Below are positions 27,061 through 35,046 of a stretch of DNA of 64,000 bases, one piece after another. This stretch comes from Roseibium aggregatum IAM 12614. Lineage in GTDB: Bacteria; Pseudomonadota; Alphaproteobacteria; Rhizobiales; Stappiaceae. The notes under the pieces are model-generated. The model did not search any database and had not been told where the DNA came from. It worked only from the letters and a program-made list of their open reading frames with translations. The stretch is from the NCBI RefSeq assembly GCF_000168975.1, contig NZ_AAUW01000016.1, positions 108,252-172,251 on the forward strand, read 5' to 3'. A program made the translations under genes and the position numbers. Each line of letters opens with the position of its first letter. The stretch's first letter is position 1.

Positions 27061-27744
27061 ATGTCGACCGTGTTTCCGGCTCCCTTGCCGACCATCCTGC
27101 CCATCAGCGAAAGCCAGAACGGATTTCCTGTCCGCAGGGTTTACTGCGTCGGGCGGAACTATGCGGCCCATGCCGTGGAGATGGGCCACGATCCCGACAG
27201 GGAAGCACCATTCTTCTTTCAAAAGAACCCGGACAACCTCGACCCGTCTGGCGAATTTCCCTATCCGCCCCTGTCCAGCGATGTGCATCACGAAGTCGAA
27301 CTCGCGGTCGTTCTGAAATCCGGCACGCGCGACATTCCGGCCGCCAGTGCGCTGGAACATGTCTACGGCTACGCGGTCGCCCTCGACATGACCCGCCGCG
27401 ATTTGCAGGCGGAAGCCAAGAAAGCCGGCCGCCCGTGGGAAGCCGCCAAGGCGTTTGAACGCTCCGCCCCCATCGGCCCCATTATGCCGGTGGCAGACAG
27501 CGGGTTCCTCGACCAGGGCCGAATTGCCCTGACCGTCAATGGCGAAGTCCGGCAGGAAGGCGACCTCAATCAGTTGATCTGGAAAATCCCCGAAGTCATC
27601 GCCAAGCTGTCCGAGCTGTTCCAACTTGGCGCGGGTGACGTCATCCTGACAGGAACTCCGGCAGGGGTCGGCGCCGTCGAGCGCGGCGATCTTCTGGTGG
27701 CGACGATTGACGGTCTGCCGGAACTGACCGTCAAGGTCGCCTGA
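27061..27744 (+). CDS. Fumarylacetoacetate hydrolase-family protein
   Basis: 227 residues, the single-domain FAH fold: VYCVGRNYAAHAVEM, KNPDNL, HHEVELAVVL with the metal-binding Glu residues, and the loop ILTGTPAGVGAVERGD. Its length and the GRNYAAHA opening fit fumarylpyruvate hydrolase-like enzymes (acylpyruvase group) which split acylpyruvates in aromatic catabolism, or oxaloacetate tautomerases. Substrate remains open. The ATG at 27061 lacks a strong ribosome-binding site, but the upstream extension to 26986 is not family-like. Confidence 0.88.
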   Translation: MSTVFPAPLPTILPISESQNGFPVRRVYCVGRNYAAHAVEMGHDPDREAPFFFQKNPDNLDPSGEFPYPPLSSDVHHEVELAVVLKSGTRDIPAASALEHVYGYAVALDMTRRDLQAEAKKAGRPWEAAKAFERSAPIGPIMPVADSGFLDQGRIALTVNGEVRQEGDLNQLIWKIPEVIAKLSELFQLGAGDVILTGTPAGVGAVERGDLLVATIDGLPELTVKVA

Positions 27745-27990
27745 GCGATCTGACCGGCCTGATCGTCCTTTCTGCCGGCGCTCATCCTGCATCCCGAATG
27801 CCGCGGAACCTTTTGGCATCCTCCCGTGTTTAGAAGCTGTGGTCCCGGTTACTCCCGCAAAAAAGGTCTCCAGCACCACTGCCGGAATGCCGAAGGAAAC
27901 TGGGCCCAAGTCCTTTAAGCGGTCTTGAGATTGCAGGGCGGCCATGTTCAGGTCGAACCCGCATTTGCAAGTCTTTGCCGGAGCCTGTTC

Positions 27991-29766
27991 GTGACATTTG
28001 ACCAGATTGCCCTGTTCGTCCTCTTCGGCGCAGTTTTCGCCTTGCTGGTCTGGGGCCGCATCCGCTTCGACCTTGTTGCCTTCGGTGCGCTTATCCTGGG
28101 CGCATTTCTGGGGTTGATCCCGTCCGAAGAAATCTTTTCCGGCTTCGGCCATTCCGCCGTCATGATCATTGCCCTCGTGCTGATCGTCTCGCGCGGACTG
28201 ACGAACTCGGGCGCCGTGGAACTGATTGCACGCTTCGTGATCTCCGCATCGAGGGGCCTGTCCCGCCACATCGGCCTCATGGCCGTGGTCGGCGCCAGCC
28301 TGTCGGCGATCATCAACAACGTCGCCGCGCTGGCATTGCTCATGCCGCTCGATATGGAGGCAGCCAAGAAAGCGGAACGGTCTCCCGGCCTCTCTCTTAT
28401 GCCGCTGTCTTTTGCGACCATTCTCGGCGGCATGATCACCCTGATCGGCACCCCGCCGAACATCGTCATCGCGCAATACCGCTCGGACGCGTTCGGTGCG
28501 CCCTTTTCCATGTTCGACTTTGCACCCGTCGGCCTCGTGGTCGCGGTCACCGGCATTGCCTTTGTCACCCTGTTCGGCTGGCGCCTGCTGCCGCGCCATT
28601 TCCGCGACAAGCCGAATGAAGAAGAATTTGCCGAAAGCCTCTATGTGGCGGAACTGAAGGTCGGGGAGATTTCGGAAGAAAAGCCACTGATTGTTGGCGA
28701 CCTCTACCCTGTCGCCGACGAGAAGGATGTCGCCATCATCGGCCTTATCCGCAACGGCCGGCGCGTGCGCGGCTTTGCCCGCCGCGAAGCGATCAAGTCC
28801 GGTGACTATCTGTTCGTTGAAGGCGATCCCAAGGCCATCGAGGCTTTCATGGGCGCTGCCAAACTGGAATTCGCAGGCTCGGAACAGCACAAGGGCGGCC
28901 TCAACAGTGACGCCCTGTCGCTGGTCGAGGCCATCGCACCGGACAACGCCCGTATCATCGGCCGGTCCAGTTTCGACATGCGTCTCCTCTATGGCCACGG
29001 CGTCACGTTGCTCGGTATTTCCAGGCAGGGCCGCCGCGTGCAAAAGCGCGTCCGACACGAACAGATACGCCCGGGTGACGTGCTTCTGCTGCTGGGCACC
29101 CCGGAACGGCTCGAAAATGCCTTTACATGGCTTGGCGTCCTGCCGCTTGAAGGGCGCAAGACCGGTGTCATCCAGCGCAACAAGGCGTGGCTGGCGATTG
29201 CCGGCTTTGCCGTTGCGATTGCCGCTGCCGTTGCCGGGCTCGCCTATCTGCCGGTCGCGCTGGCGGCTTGCGTCATTTTCTATGCCGCTGCGGGCCTGAT
29301 CAGCGGGGCGGAGGTTTACCAGTCCGTTGAGTGGAAGGTGATCGTGCTGCTCGGCTCGCTGATCCCGCTCGGCCAGGCTTTCGAGGAGGCCGGCAACGCG
29401 CAGCTTATCGCCGATGGAATTCTCGCCCTCACGTCAACGGCCCCTGCCTGGGTCACCCTCGCCATCCTGATGGTGGTGACGATGACCCTTTCGGACTTTC
29501 TGAACAACGTCGCGACCTGCCTGATCGCGGCGCCGATCTCTGTTCAGATCGCCAACTCGCTCGACGTGAACTCCGATCCCTTCCTGATGGCGGTGGCCGT
29601 CGCATCGTCCTGTGCTTTCCTGACGCCGATCGGCCACAAGAACAATACCATCATCATGGGACCGGGCGGCTATCGGTTCGGCGATTACTGGCGAATGGGC
29701 CTGCCGCTGGAACTGCTTGTACTGGCGGTCAGCATCCCGGCCATCCTGGTGTTCTGGCCGCTTTGA
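27991..29766 (+). CDS. SLC13-family permease with two TrkA-C (RCK_C) domains
   Basis: 591 residues. Two blocks of hydrophobic helices (about 5-195 and 405-590) each contain the family NNVA and TPIG/TPPN-type turns (SAIINNVAALALL, LIGTPPNIVIAQYR; FLNNVATCLI, FLTPIGHKNN). Between them lie two RCK_C ligand-binding domains (about 190-370), seen as paired REAIKSGDYLFVEG and HEQIRPGDVLLLLG. DASS/SLC13 proteins move dicarboxylates, sulfate or other anions. The GTG at 27991 with GGAG 7 bases upstream is preferred over the frame opening at 27925. Confidence 0.93.
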   Translation: MTFDQIALFVLFGAVFALLVWGRIRFDLVAFGALILGAFLGLIPSEEIFSGFGHSAVMIIALVLIVSRGLTNSGAVELIARFVISASRGLSRHIGLMAVVGASLSAIINNVAALALLMPLDMEAAKKAERSPGLSLMPLSFATILGGMITLIGTPPNIVIAQYRSDAFGAPFSMFDFAPVGLVVAVTGIAFVTLFGWRLLPRHFRDKPNEEEFAESLYVAELKVGEISEEKPLIVGDLYPVADEKDVAIIGLIRNGRRVRGFARREAIKSGDYLFVEGDPKAIEAFMGAAKLEFAGSEQHKGGLNSDALSLVEAIAPDNARIIGRSSFDMRLLYGHGVTLLGISRQGRRVQKRVRHEQIRPGDVLLLLGTPERLENAFTWLGVLPLEGRKTGVIQRNKAWLAIAGFAVAIAAAVAGLAYLPVALAACVIFYAAAGLISGAEVYQSVEWKVIVLLGSLIPLGQAFEEAGNAQLIADGILALTSTAPAWVTLAILMVVTMTLSDFLNNVATCLIAAPISVQIANSLDVNSDPFLMAVAVASSCAFLTPIGHKNNTIIMGPGGYRFGDYWRMGLPLELLVLAVSIPAILVFWPL

Positions 29767-29774
29767 GGTGACAC

Positions 29775-30674
29775 TCAGGCAGCCGGTTTCAAGGGCAGGC
29801 AGATGTCGGTCAGGAGATCAGCCGGCGCGGTGTCGCGCGGGTTGTTGAGATAGACCTCCAGACAGGGCGCATCGTCCGGCTCGCGGCCCGACTGCGTCAG
29901 CCATTCGCCGTAAAGCCATTCATAGGCCCATTTCATGTCTGCATAGGGCCCCTTGTAACGCAGCACCGCATAATCGCCCCCGCGCGTTTCCCGCGTCTCC
30001 AGCGGAGCCTCAACCGGAAAGCCGTCGCCGATAACCGCTCCGGCAGCCGATTGCAGATCGTCTTCAGCGACATGGGTCGGATCGGAATAATAGAGCGCCT
30101 TCATCGCACCGATCTGACCGATGACCTGGCGGCTCACCAGAATGCCGAAAAGCTTTTCGAAGGCCTTGCCGATTTCCATGTAGGCCCCTCGATGAGGCAG
30201 CACGGCCAGGGTTTCGGACGGCAGGGTTTTGATGGCAACGTCATGCATTAGGGCAGGTCCTTTCTGCTTGGGAAGAGGCGCACCGCCATTGGCCGGCTGG
30301 AAGCGGTGCGATGTCAGGGAAGTGCGATAAGTGCCCGGCGCCTGGCCGTAAGCCTGTTTGAAGCTGCGCGAAAAGGCCTCCAGGCTGCCGTAACCGGCCC
30401 GCTTTGCGACAACGGGCAGCGCCAGGTCGGTATAGGTGAGATCTCCCGCAGCCCTGTGAAGACGCAGGCGTTTGACCGTCGCGAAGATGGATTCGCCATA
30501 GGTCGCCTGCCAGATCCTGTGCCAGTGTGAGGGAGAAAGGGCGGCAACCTCGGCAAGTGTTGCAAGGTCAGGATCCTCATCGAGATTGGCGTAGATATAT
30601 TCAATCACCCTTGTGAAGCGACGGATATAGCCGTTGTCCCGCGGCGAAAGTCTGAGCTTTTCGTGATTGGTCAT
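29775..30674 (-). CDS. AraC-family regulator with GyrI-like effector domain (Rob-type)
   Basis: 299 residues. An N-terminal AraC DNA-binding domain with two helix-turn-helix units (about 15-115; ATLAEVAALSPSHWHRIWQ and AGYGSLEAFSRSFKQAYG) is joined to a GyrI-like small-molecule-binding domain (about 145-299, ending with the conserved EVYLNNP and CLPLKP). The order matches E. coli Rob. Such regulators respond to drugs or toxic hydrophobics. It is convergent with the SLC13 gene and divergent from the epimerase gene. Confidence 0.92.
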   Translation of the reverse strand: MTNHEKLRLSPRDNGYIRRFTRVIEYIYANLDEDPDLATLAEVAALSPSHWHRIWQATYGESIFATVKRLRLHRAAGDLTYTDLALPVVAKRAGYGSLEAFSRSFKQAYGQAPGTYRTSLTSHRFQPANGGAPLPKQKGPALMHDVAIKTLPSETLAVLPHRGAYMEIGKAFEKLFGILVSRQVIGQIGAMKALYYSDPTHVAEDDLQSAAGAVIGDGFPVEAPLETRETRGGDYAVLRYKGPYADMKWAYEWLYGEWLTQSGREPDDAPCLEVYLNNPRDTAPADLLTDICLPLKPAA

Positions 30675-30792
30675 GTCCGGGCCCCGTTCGATTGAAGGGA
30701 CCCTAGCACCATGGTTTCTGATAAATCTTGCTGACTTGACCTCGCCTCACCGGTCCGCTTGAAACGAAAAAGGTCTTTATTTCAGAAAAACA

Positions 30793-30821
30793 AAACCGGC
30801 ACTGGTTTCCCGTGCCGGTTT
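30793..30821. terminator. Hairpin in the AraC/epimerase divergent region
   Basis: Perfect 10-base stem AAACCGGCAC / GTGCCGGTTT with a 9-base loop. Read on the minus strand it is followed by a T-rich run, so it looks like an intrinsic terminator facing the AraC gene; on the plus strand it lies in the epimerase leader, 40 bases before the ATG. Confidence 0.55.
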
Positions 30822-30861
30822 GGCCATGATGTACGCAACTCAAGAACAGGGGAATCGAACC

Positions 30862-31761
30862 ATGAGCACCAAAAAGCGCATTCTGTTCACCGGCGGTTCC
30901 GGCAAGGCCGGGCGGCATGTCATTCCATACCTGCTGGCGCAGGGGCATCGTGTCGTGAACGTCGACCTGAAGCCGCTTGACCACCCCGGCGTCGACAACC
31001 TCATTGCCGACATCACCTCGTCGGGTGAGATGTTCAACGTCATGACCAGTTACGCCAACTTCGATGAACTGGAGCCGGGCAACGGCATACCGTCCTTCGA
31101 TGCCGTGGTGCATTTCGCGGCGGTACCGCGCATTCTCATTCATCCGGACAACAGGACGTTCGAAGTCAATACGATGGGCACATACAACGTCGTGGAAGCT
31201 GCCGTGAAGCTCGGCATCCGCAAGATCGTGATTGCCTCGTCGGAAACCACTTACGGCGTCTGTTTCGCCGATGGGGTGGTCGACCCGAAGGTGCTGCCCG
31301 TGGAAGAGGACTACGACGTCGACCCGATGGACAGCTACGGTCTTTCCAAGGTTGTCAACGAGAAGACCGCCCGCGCCTTCCAGCGCCGCTCCGGCTTCGA
31401 CATTTATGCACTCAGGATCGGCAACGTCATCGAGCCGCACGAATATGACCGGTTCCCGGATTTCTTTGCAAATCCGGCACAGCGCCGCAGAAACATCTTC
31501 TGCTATATCGACGCCCGTGACCTTGGACAGATCGTCGACCGCTGCCTGGAAAAGGATGGCCTCGGCTTCCAGATCTTCAACGCCGGCAACGGCACGAATT
31601 CCGTCGATATTCCGAACGCGGAAATCCTCAGGCGCTTCTTCCCCGATGTGCCGTTGAGCCGGGAACTCGGAGAGCATGAAGCCCTCTTTTCCAACCGCAA
31701 GATCCGCGAGGTTCTGGGCTTTGAAGAAGAGCACAACTGGCGCAAATACGTGAAGGTCTGA
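30862..31761 (+). CDS. NAD(P)-dependent epimerase/dehydratase (extended SDR)
   Basis: 299 residues. N-terminal nucleotide-binding motif TGGSGKAGRH (about 9-18), an active-site Ser-Ser-Glu-Thr-Thr-Tyr (SSETTYG) and the catalytic YxxxK as DSYGLSKVVNEK. This pattern fits NAD-dependent epimerase/dehydratases near uronate dehydrogenase, but the sugar substrate is not determinable. ATG at 30862 is chosen because AGGGG lies 10 bases upstream and the fold starts there; the frame opens at 30820. Confidence 0.9.
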   Translation: MSTKKRILFTGGSGKAGRHVIPYLLAQGHRVVNVDLKPLDHPGVDNLIADITSSGEMFNVMTSYANFDELEPGNGIPSFDAVVHFAAVPRILIHPDNRTFEVNTMGTYNVVEAAVKLGIRKIVIASSETTYGVCFADGVVDPKVLPVEEDYDVDPMDSYGLSKVVNEKTARAFQRRSGFDIYALRIGNVIEPHEYDRFPDFFANPAQRRRNIFCYIDARDLGQIVDRCLEKDGLGFQIFNAGNGTNSVDIPNAEILRRFFPDVPLSRELGEHEALFSNRKIREVLGFEEEHNWRKYVKV

Positions 31762-31879
31762 CCGGCTTTCCGGACAAGGCCGAAGACCGGCGGATTTAGT
31801 TTTACTTCCGAACCGGCTGAGACTAGCTTCGGGTCGCAACACTGTCGGGCAGCAGCGCTGCCCTCCTGGGAAACGTGCT

Positions 31880-32242
31880 ATGAAGCTACTGAAATCTGCC
31901 GCTTTCGGCCTTGCCGTTCTGGCGTCTGCGACTGCAGCCGCCGCGCAGGGCACCGGCTCGCAAGGGTACTTCCAGATCTACAACAACACCGAAGAGAACG
32001 TTGTTGTCGGTTTCTACACCAACGACGGCAACGGCTGGTCGGACAACTGGCTGTCCGGACCGCTCGGTCCCGGCGAAAGCGCAAGGGCCGAGTTCGAGGC
32101 AGATACCGGCCACTGCGCGCAGACCTTCCAGGTCGGATGGCTGGCCGACGACGACACCGAAGTGATGGACGATCCCATCGACATCGATATCTGCGAAGCC
32201 AGCAACGTCTATATGGACGATAACGAGATCTATTACGACTGA
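31880..32242 (+). CDS. Small secreted acidic protein of unknown function
   Basis: 120 residues with a signal peptide (MKLLKSAAFGLAVLASA, cleavage after AAA near residue 22). The mature part is about 98 residues, very acidic, rich in Asn, Gly and Tyr, and has two cysteines (GHCAQT and DICEAS) that could form a disulfide. Beta-strands alternate with Asp/Asn turns (YNNTEENVVVGFYTNDGNGW). I do not recognise a family. It is 118 bases after the epimerase gene and 72 before the MaoC pair. Confidence 0.75.
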   Translation: MKLLKSAAFGLAVLASATAAAAQGTGSQGYFQIYNNTEENVVVGFYTNDGNGWSDNWLSGPLGPGESARAEFEADTGHCAQTFQVGWLADDDTEVMDDPIDIDICEASNVYMDDNEIYYD

Positions 32243-32314
32243 TCTCAGCCTTCCTTCTCGAGGCGGAAACGCGGCGCATCGCGTTTCCGCGAAGTGCCAA
32301 CCCCACCGGAATTC

Positions 32315-32773
32315 ATGACCGATCTCCTTTATTTTGAAGACTTCGAACCTGGTCAGGTCTTCGAGCTAGGCTCCCTGACTGTCAGCAGGGACGAAATCAT
32401 CGATTTCGCCGCCGAGTTTGACCCGCAACCGTTCCACCTCGACGAAGAGGCCGGCAAGGCGTCCATCCTGGGTGGTCTTGCCGCTTCCGGCTGGCACACC
32501 GGCGCAATGGTGATGCGCCTGCTAGCTGAAAACCTCCTGAACAAGACAAGCGGCCGCGGCTCGCCGGGCATCACCAGGCTGCAGTGGAAGCGCCCCGTTC
32601 ATCCAGGTGATTGCCTGACGGCCAGGGTCGAAATACTCGACACAAGAGACTTGCGCTCGAAACCGGACCTTGGCCTCGTCAACATTCGCGTGACAGCCAG
32701 AAACCAGAAGGGCATTGAAGTGCTCGTCTGGGAAAACCCGAACCTGTTCGCAAGACGGGAGGTTGCCCGGTGA
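32315..32773 (+). CDS. MaoC-family dehydratase (first of a tandem pair)
   Basis: 152 residues with a hot-dog fold hydratase signature: AAEFDPQPFHLDEEAG, where Asp and His form the hydratase 2 catalytic pair, followed by GGLAASGWHT. Members hydrate enoyl-CoA or related thioesters. ATG at 32315 was preferred to the GTG at 32294, which has no Shine-Dalgarno box. It overlaps the second MaoC gene by a GTGA junction; the two proteins are likely to act together as a heterodimer. Confidence 0.9.
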   Translation: MTDLLYFEDFEPGQVFELGSLTVSRDEIIDFAAEFDPQPFHLDEEAGKASILGGLAASGWHTGAMVMRLLAENLLNKTSGRGSPGITRLQWKRPVHPGDCLTARVEILDTRDLRSKPDLGLVNIRVTARNQKGIEVLVWENPNLFARREVAR

Positions 32774-33249
32774 GTGCCTTTTTTGAAGATATTGAAGTTG
32801 GCGACACGCTTGAACTGGGCGAATACACCTTCGCCCGGGAAGATATCGTGCGTTTTGCGGAAAAATACGACCCGCAGGCTTTCCACCTCAGCGAAGAAGC
32901 TGCCGCGCAGACCCATTTCGGCCGCCTGTGCGCCTCCGGCTGGCATACCGCGGCCGTGTTCATGAAGCTCTGGGTCACGCGTCACCAGGCTCTTCAGGAA
33001 GAAGCGCTTGCCGCCGGACAGACACCGGCCAAACTCGGCCCCTCGCCCGGGTTCGAAGACCTCAAGTGGATCAGACCGGTCTTCGTCGGCGATACGTTGC
33101 GCTACCGGCGTGTCGTGACCGGCAAAACCGAAAGCCGCACCCGCCCGGACTGGGGCCTCGTTCATTCCGACATGCAAGCCTTCAATCAGGATGGCACGCT
33201 GGTGTTCTCGTTCAAGGGCACGGTGTTTGTCGAACGCCGCAAGGGCTGA
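32770..33249 (+). CDS. MaoC-family dehydratase (second of a tandem pair)
   Basis: 159 residues, clearly paralogous to its upstream neighbour: KYDPQAFHLSEEAAAQ with the catalytic Asp/His, then GRLCASGWHT. A longer middle region (HQALQEEALAAGQTPAKLG) distinguishes it. The GTG start is fixed by the four-base overlap. An intrinsic terminator follows 32 bases after the stop. The CoA thioester substrate is unknown. Confidence 0.9.
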   Translation: MSAFFEDIEVGDTLELGEYTFAREDIVRFAEKYDPQAFHLSEEAAAQTHFGRLCASGWHTAAVFMKLWVTRHQALQEEALAAGQTPAKLGPSPGFEDLKWIRPVFVGDTLRYRRVVTGKTESRTRPDWGLVHSDMQAFNQDGTLVFSFKGTVFVERRKG

Positions 33250-33280
33250 TCGCGGCAGTCGGCCAGTGCGTACAAAAGCA

Positions 33281-33319
33281 AAAAGCGCGCTGCCTTCCTG
33301 AAGACCGCAGCACGCTTTT
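33281..33319. terminator. Bidirectional terminator after the MaoC pair
   Basis: AAAAGCG/CGCTTTT flanks an inner GCTGC/GCAGC stem with one mismatch (C33288/A33312). A-tract and T-tract on opposite sides serve both this operon and the convergent small membrane protein gene. Confidence 0.8.
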
Positions 33320-33362
33320 CATATGGCTGCCCTGCGCTCCCGGGCCCACTCGCTCATCCGCC

Positions 33363-33605
33363 TCAGCGGCAGACGTCGAGGATCCACAGGAAGGCCATCG
33401 GCACCATGGTCAGCGCGGGCACGATAATGGCCGGGTACCCGAAGGCATAGATCGACACCGCCCAGATCATCGCCAGATTGGCGATGAACCAGTATTTGGC
33501 GTCTTCCGCGCCATAAAGCGCTTCCTTGAGAAACAGGTTCAAGATCGGCACGACCAGAAGCAGCCGTAGCACCAGAACTTCCTTGGGGGCAGATGAAGCA
33601 GACAT
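33363..33605 (-). CDS. Small membrane protein of unknown function
   Basis: 80 residues with two predicted helices (about 28-48 and 50-75; AKYWFIANLAMIWAVSIYAF). The ATG at 33605 has GGAG about 6 bases upstream and was preferred over the frame opening at 33671. No known domain. It is single, between the MaoC terminator and the downstream end of the methyltransferase gene. Confidence 0.65.
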   Translation of the reverse strand: MSASSAPKEVLVLRLLLVVPILNLFLKEALYGAEDAKYWFIANLAMIWAVSIYAFGYPAIIVPALTMVPMAFLWILDVCR

Positions 33606-33729
33606 CTTTTCTCCGGATCTTAGGGAAAATACGTAGACCGTCTCCCTAATCCGTTTGCCTGCTGCAGACACTGCGGCAAACGGACATCATGCCCATTTGC
33701 CGCAGTCTGCCGATGTTTGCCGAAGAACG

Positions 33730-34752
33730 TCAGTCCGGCTTGCGGCCATGCACCAGCATCGTCATTCCCGGGATCATCACCTCAACCGCGATATCGATGA
33801 AGCCGGCAGCTTCCATCAAACCGGCAACATAGGAACTCGTGATCGAGCGGGCTTCCGGATTGAAGGCGGTATGCTGCAATTGCCACAGTGCAGCCAGCTT
33901 CGGCCCGTCGCGATTTTCGTCGACCATGAAGTCATGGACCATCAAATCGCCGCCCGGTGTCAGAACCTCGAACGCCTTGCGCACAAGCCCCGGAATGGCC
34001 GTGCCCGGCACACCGGAAAAGAGGTAAGACATCAGCACCGCGTCCGCGCTATCCGGCCAAGGGTCCTTCAGGGCATTGCCCGGCGCATACTGGATGCGAT
34101 CCTGCAAGCCTTCCTCGGCAATGAACTCCTCGCCCACCTTGGCAACATTGGGGAAGTCCAGAACGGTTGACCGCAATCCGGGATAAGCCTTGCAGAGCGA
34201 AATCGAGAACGCCCCGGTGCCGCCGCCGACGTCCAGCAACTGCTTGGCAGCGGACAGATCCACAAGCTTGGCGAGCCCCCGCCCGGGCCCGAGCGAGCCA
34301 GCGTGCTGGGACCTTGAATAAAGCCGCGCTTCCTCCGGGTCGCTGAACCAGTCCTCATAGGAGGCTACCTGTCCATCCTCCAGGCTGTCGGTCAGCGCAT
34401 CGTTGAGCTGCGTCATGAAGGGATACATCTGCTTGTCGATCTGGAACCGCAGATAGTCGCCGAAATCATATTTCCGGCCCTTCACCAGAAATGCTTCCGC
34501 CGCAGGAGAATTGGTAAAGCCGGTTCCCTCCCGGCGCACCAGCCCAAGGCTGGCGAGAGCAGTCAGCAAGGTTGTCGCGCGATCAAGATCAAGTTCGCTT
34601 TTCCGAGAAACTTCGTCTGGAGACAAGGTCTTTTCGGAAAGAAGTGAAAACAAATCCACATGAAGTGCAGAAAAAAGGGCTTTCGAGCCCATGAACCCAA
34701 AAGCAATATCTGAAATTTCCTCAGCCGTTTCCAAGGACCTGGCGACAGGCAT
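33730..34752 (-). CDS. Class I SAM-dependent methyltransferase, O-methyltransferase type; possible DsyB
   Basis: 340 residues: an N-terminal winged-helix dimerisation domain (about 8-95, TAEEISDIAFGFMGSKALF) and a Rossmann methyltransferase domain with motif I LLDVGGGTGAF near residue 171, a downstream VHDFMVD segment and AGFIDI. The length, fold and Stappiaceae-like context match DsyB, the S-methyltransferase that acts on 4-methylthio-2-hydroxybutyrate in DMSP synthesis, known from Labrenzia. The same architecture occurs in other small-molecule methyltransferases, so the function is only a candidate. GAGGAGG lies 7 bases before the ATG. Divergent from the ureohydrolase gene. Confidence 0.85.
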   Translation of the reverse strand: MPVARSLETAEEISDIAFGFMGSKALFSALHVDLFSLLSEKTLSPDEVSRKSELDLDRATTLLTALASLGLVRREGTGFTNSPAAEAFLVKGRKYDFGDYLRFQIDKQMYPFMTQLNDALTDSLEDGQVASYEDWFSDPEEARLYSRSQHAGSLGPGRGLAKLVDLSAAKQLLDVGGGTGAFSISLCKAYPGLRSTVLDFPNVAKVGEEFIAEEGLQDRIQYAPGNALKDPWPDSADAVLMSYLFSGVPGTAIPGLVRKAFEVLTPGGDLMVHDFMVDENRDGPKLAALWQLQHTAFNPEARSITSSYVAGLMEAAGFIDIAVEVMIPGMTMLVHGRKPD

Positions 34753-34792
34753 TAATTATCCTCCTCAGGATTTCTGAGCACGAATGTGCGAA

Positions 34793-34813
34793 ATTTTTCC
34801 GATCAGGAAAAAT
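34793..34813. promoter_or_regulatory. Inverted repeat upstream of the methyltransferase gene
   Basis: Perfect 8-base arms ATTTTTCC / GGAAAAAT around GATCA, 40-60 bases before the methyltransferase ATG on the minus strand. Possible operator or leader hairpin; no protein can be assigned. Confidence 0.4.
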
Positions 34814-35046
34814 GAACTTGGGAATGAGCAATTATAACTATTGTGCGACGCAATGCAAATTCCGGCCCTACGACCCGAAACCGCCTGCCGGCACCCGTAT
34901 TTTTTCCAGGAGCTTTGGCAGAAACCGGTCTTCAGGTATGGTGGAGCCGGCGCCGCCAGGCACCCGAGAAGCTTTCCCAGACAGGCCGAAAGCATCCCTT
35001 TCCGCCTGCTGCCATTCCCCGAAAGAAACCGAACAGGACCGACCGA

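Noticed and set aside
27055..29058. 667-codon open frame on the minus strand
   Set aside because: Antisense to the FAH-family and SLC13 genes; no motif or ribosome-binding site supports it.
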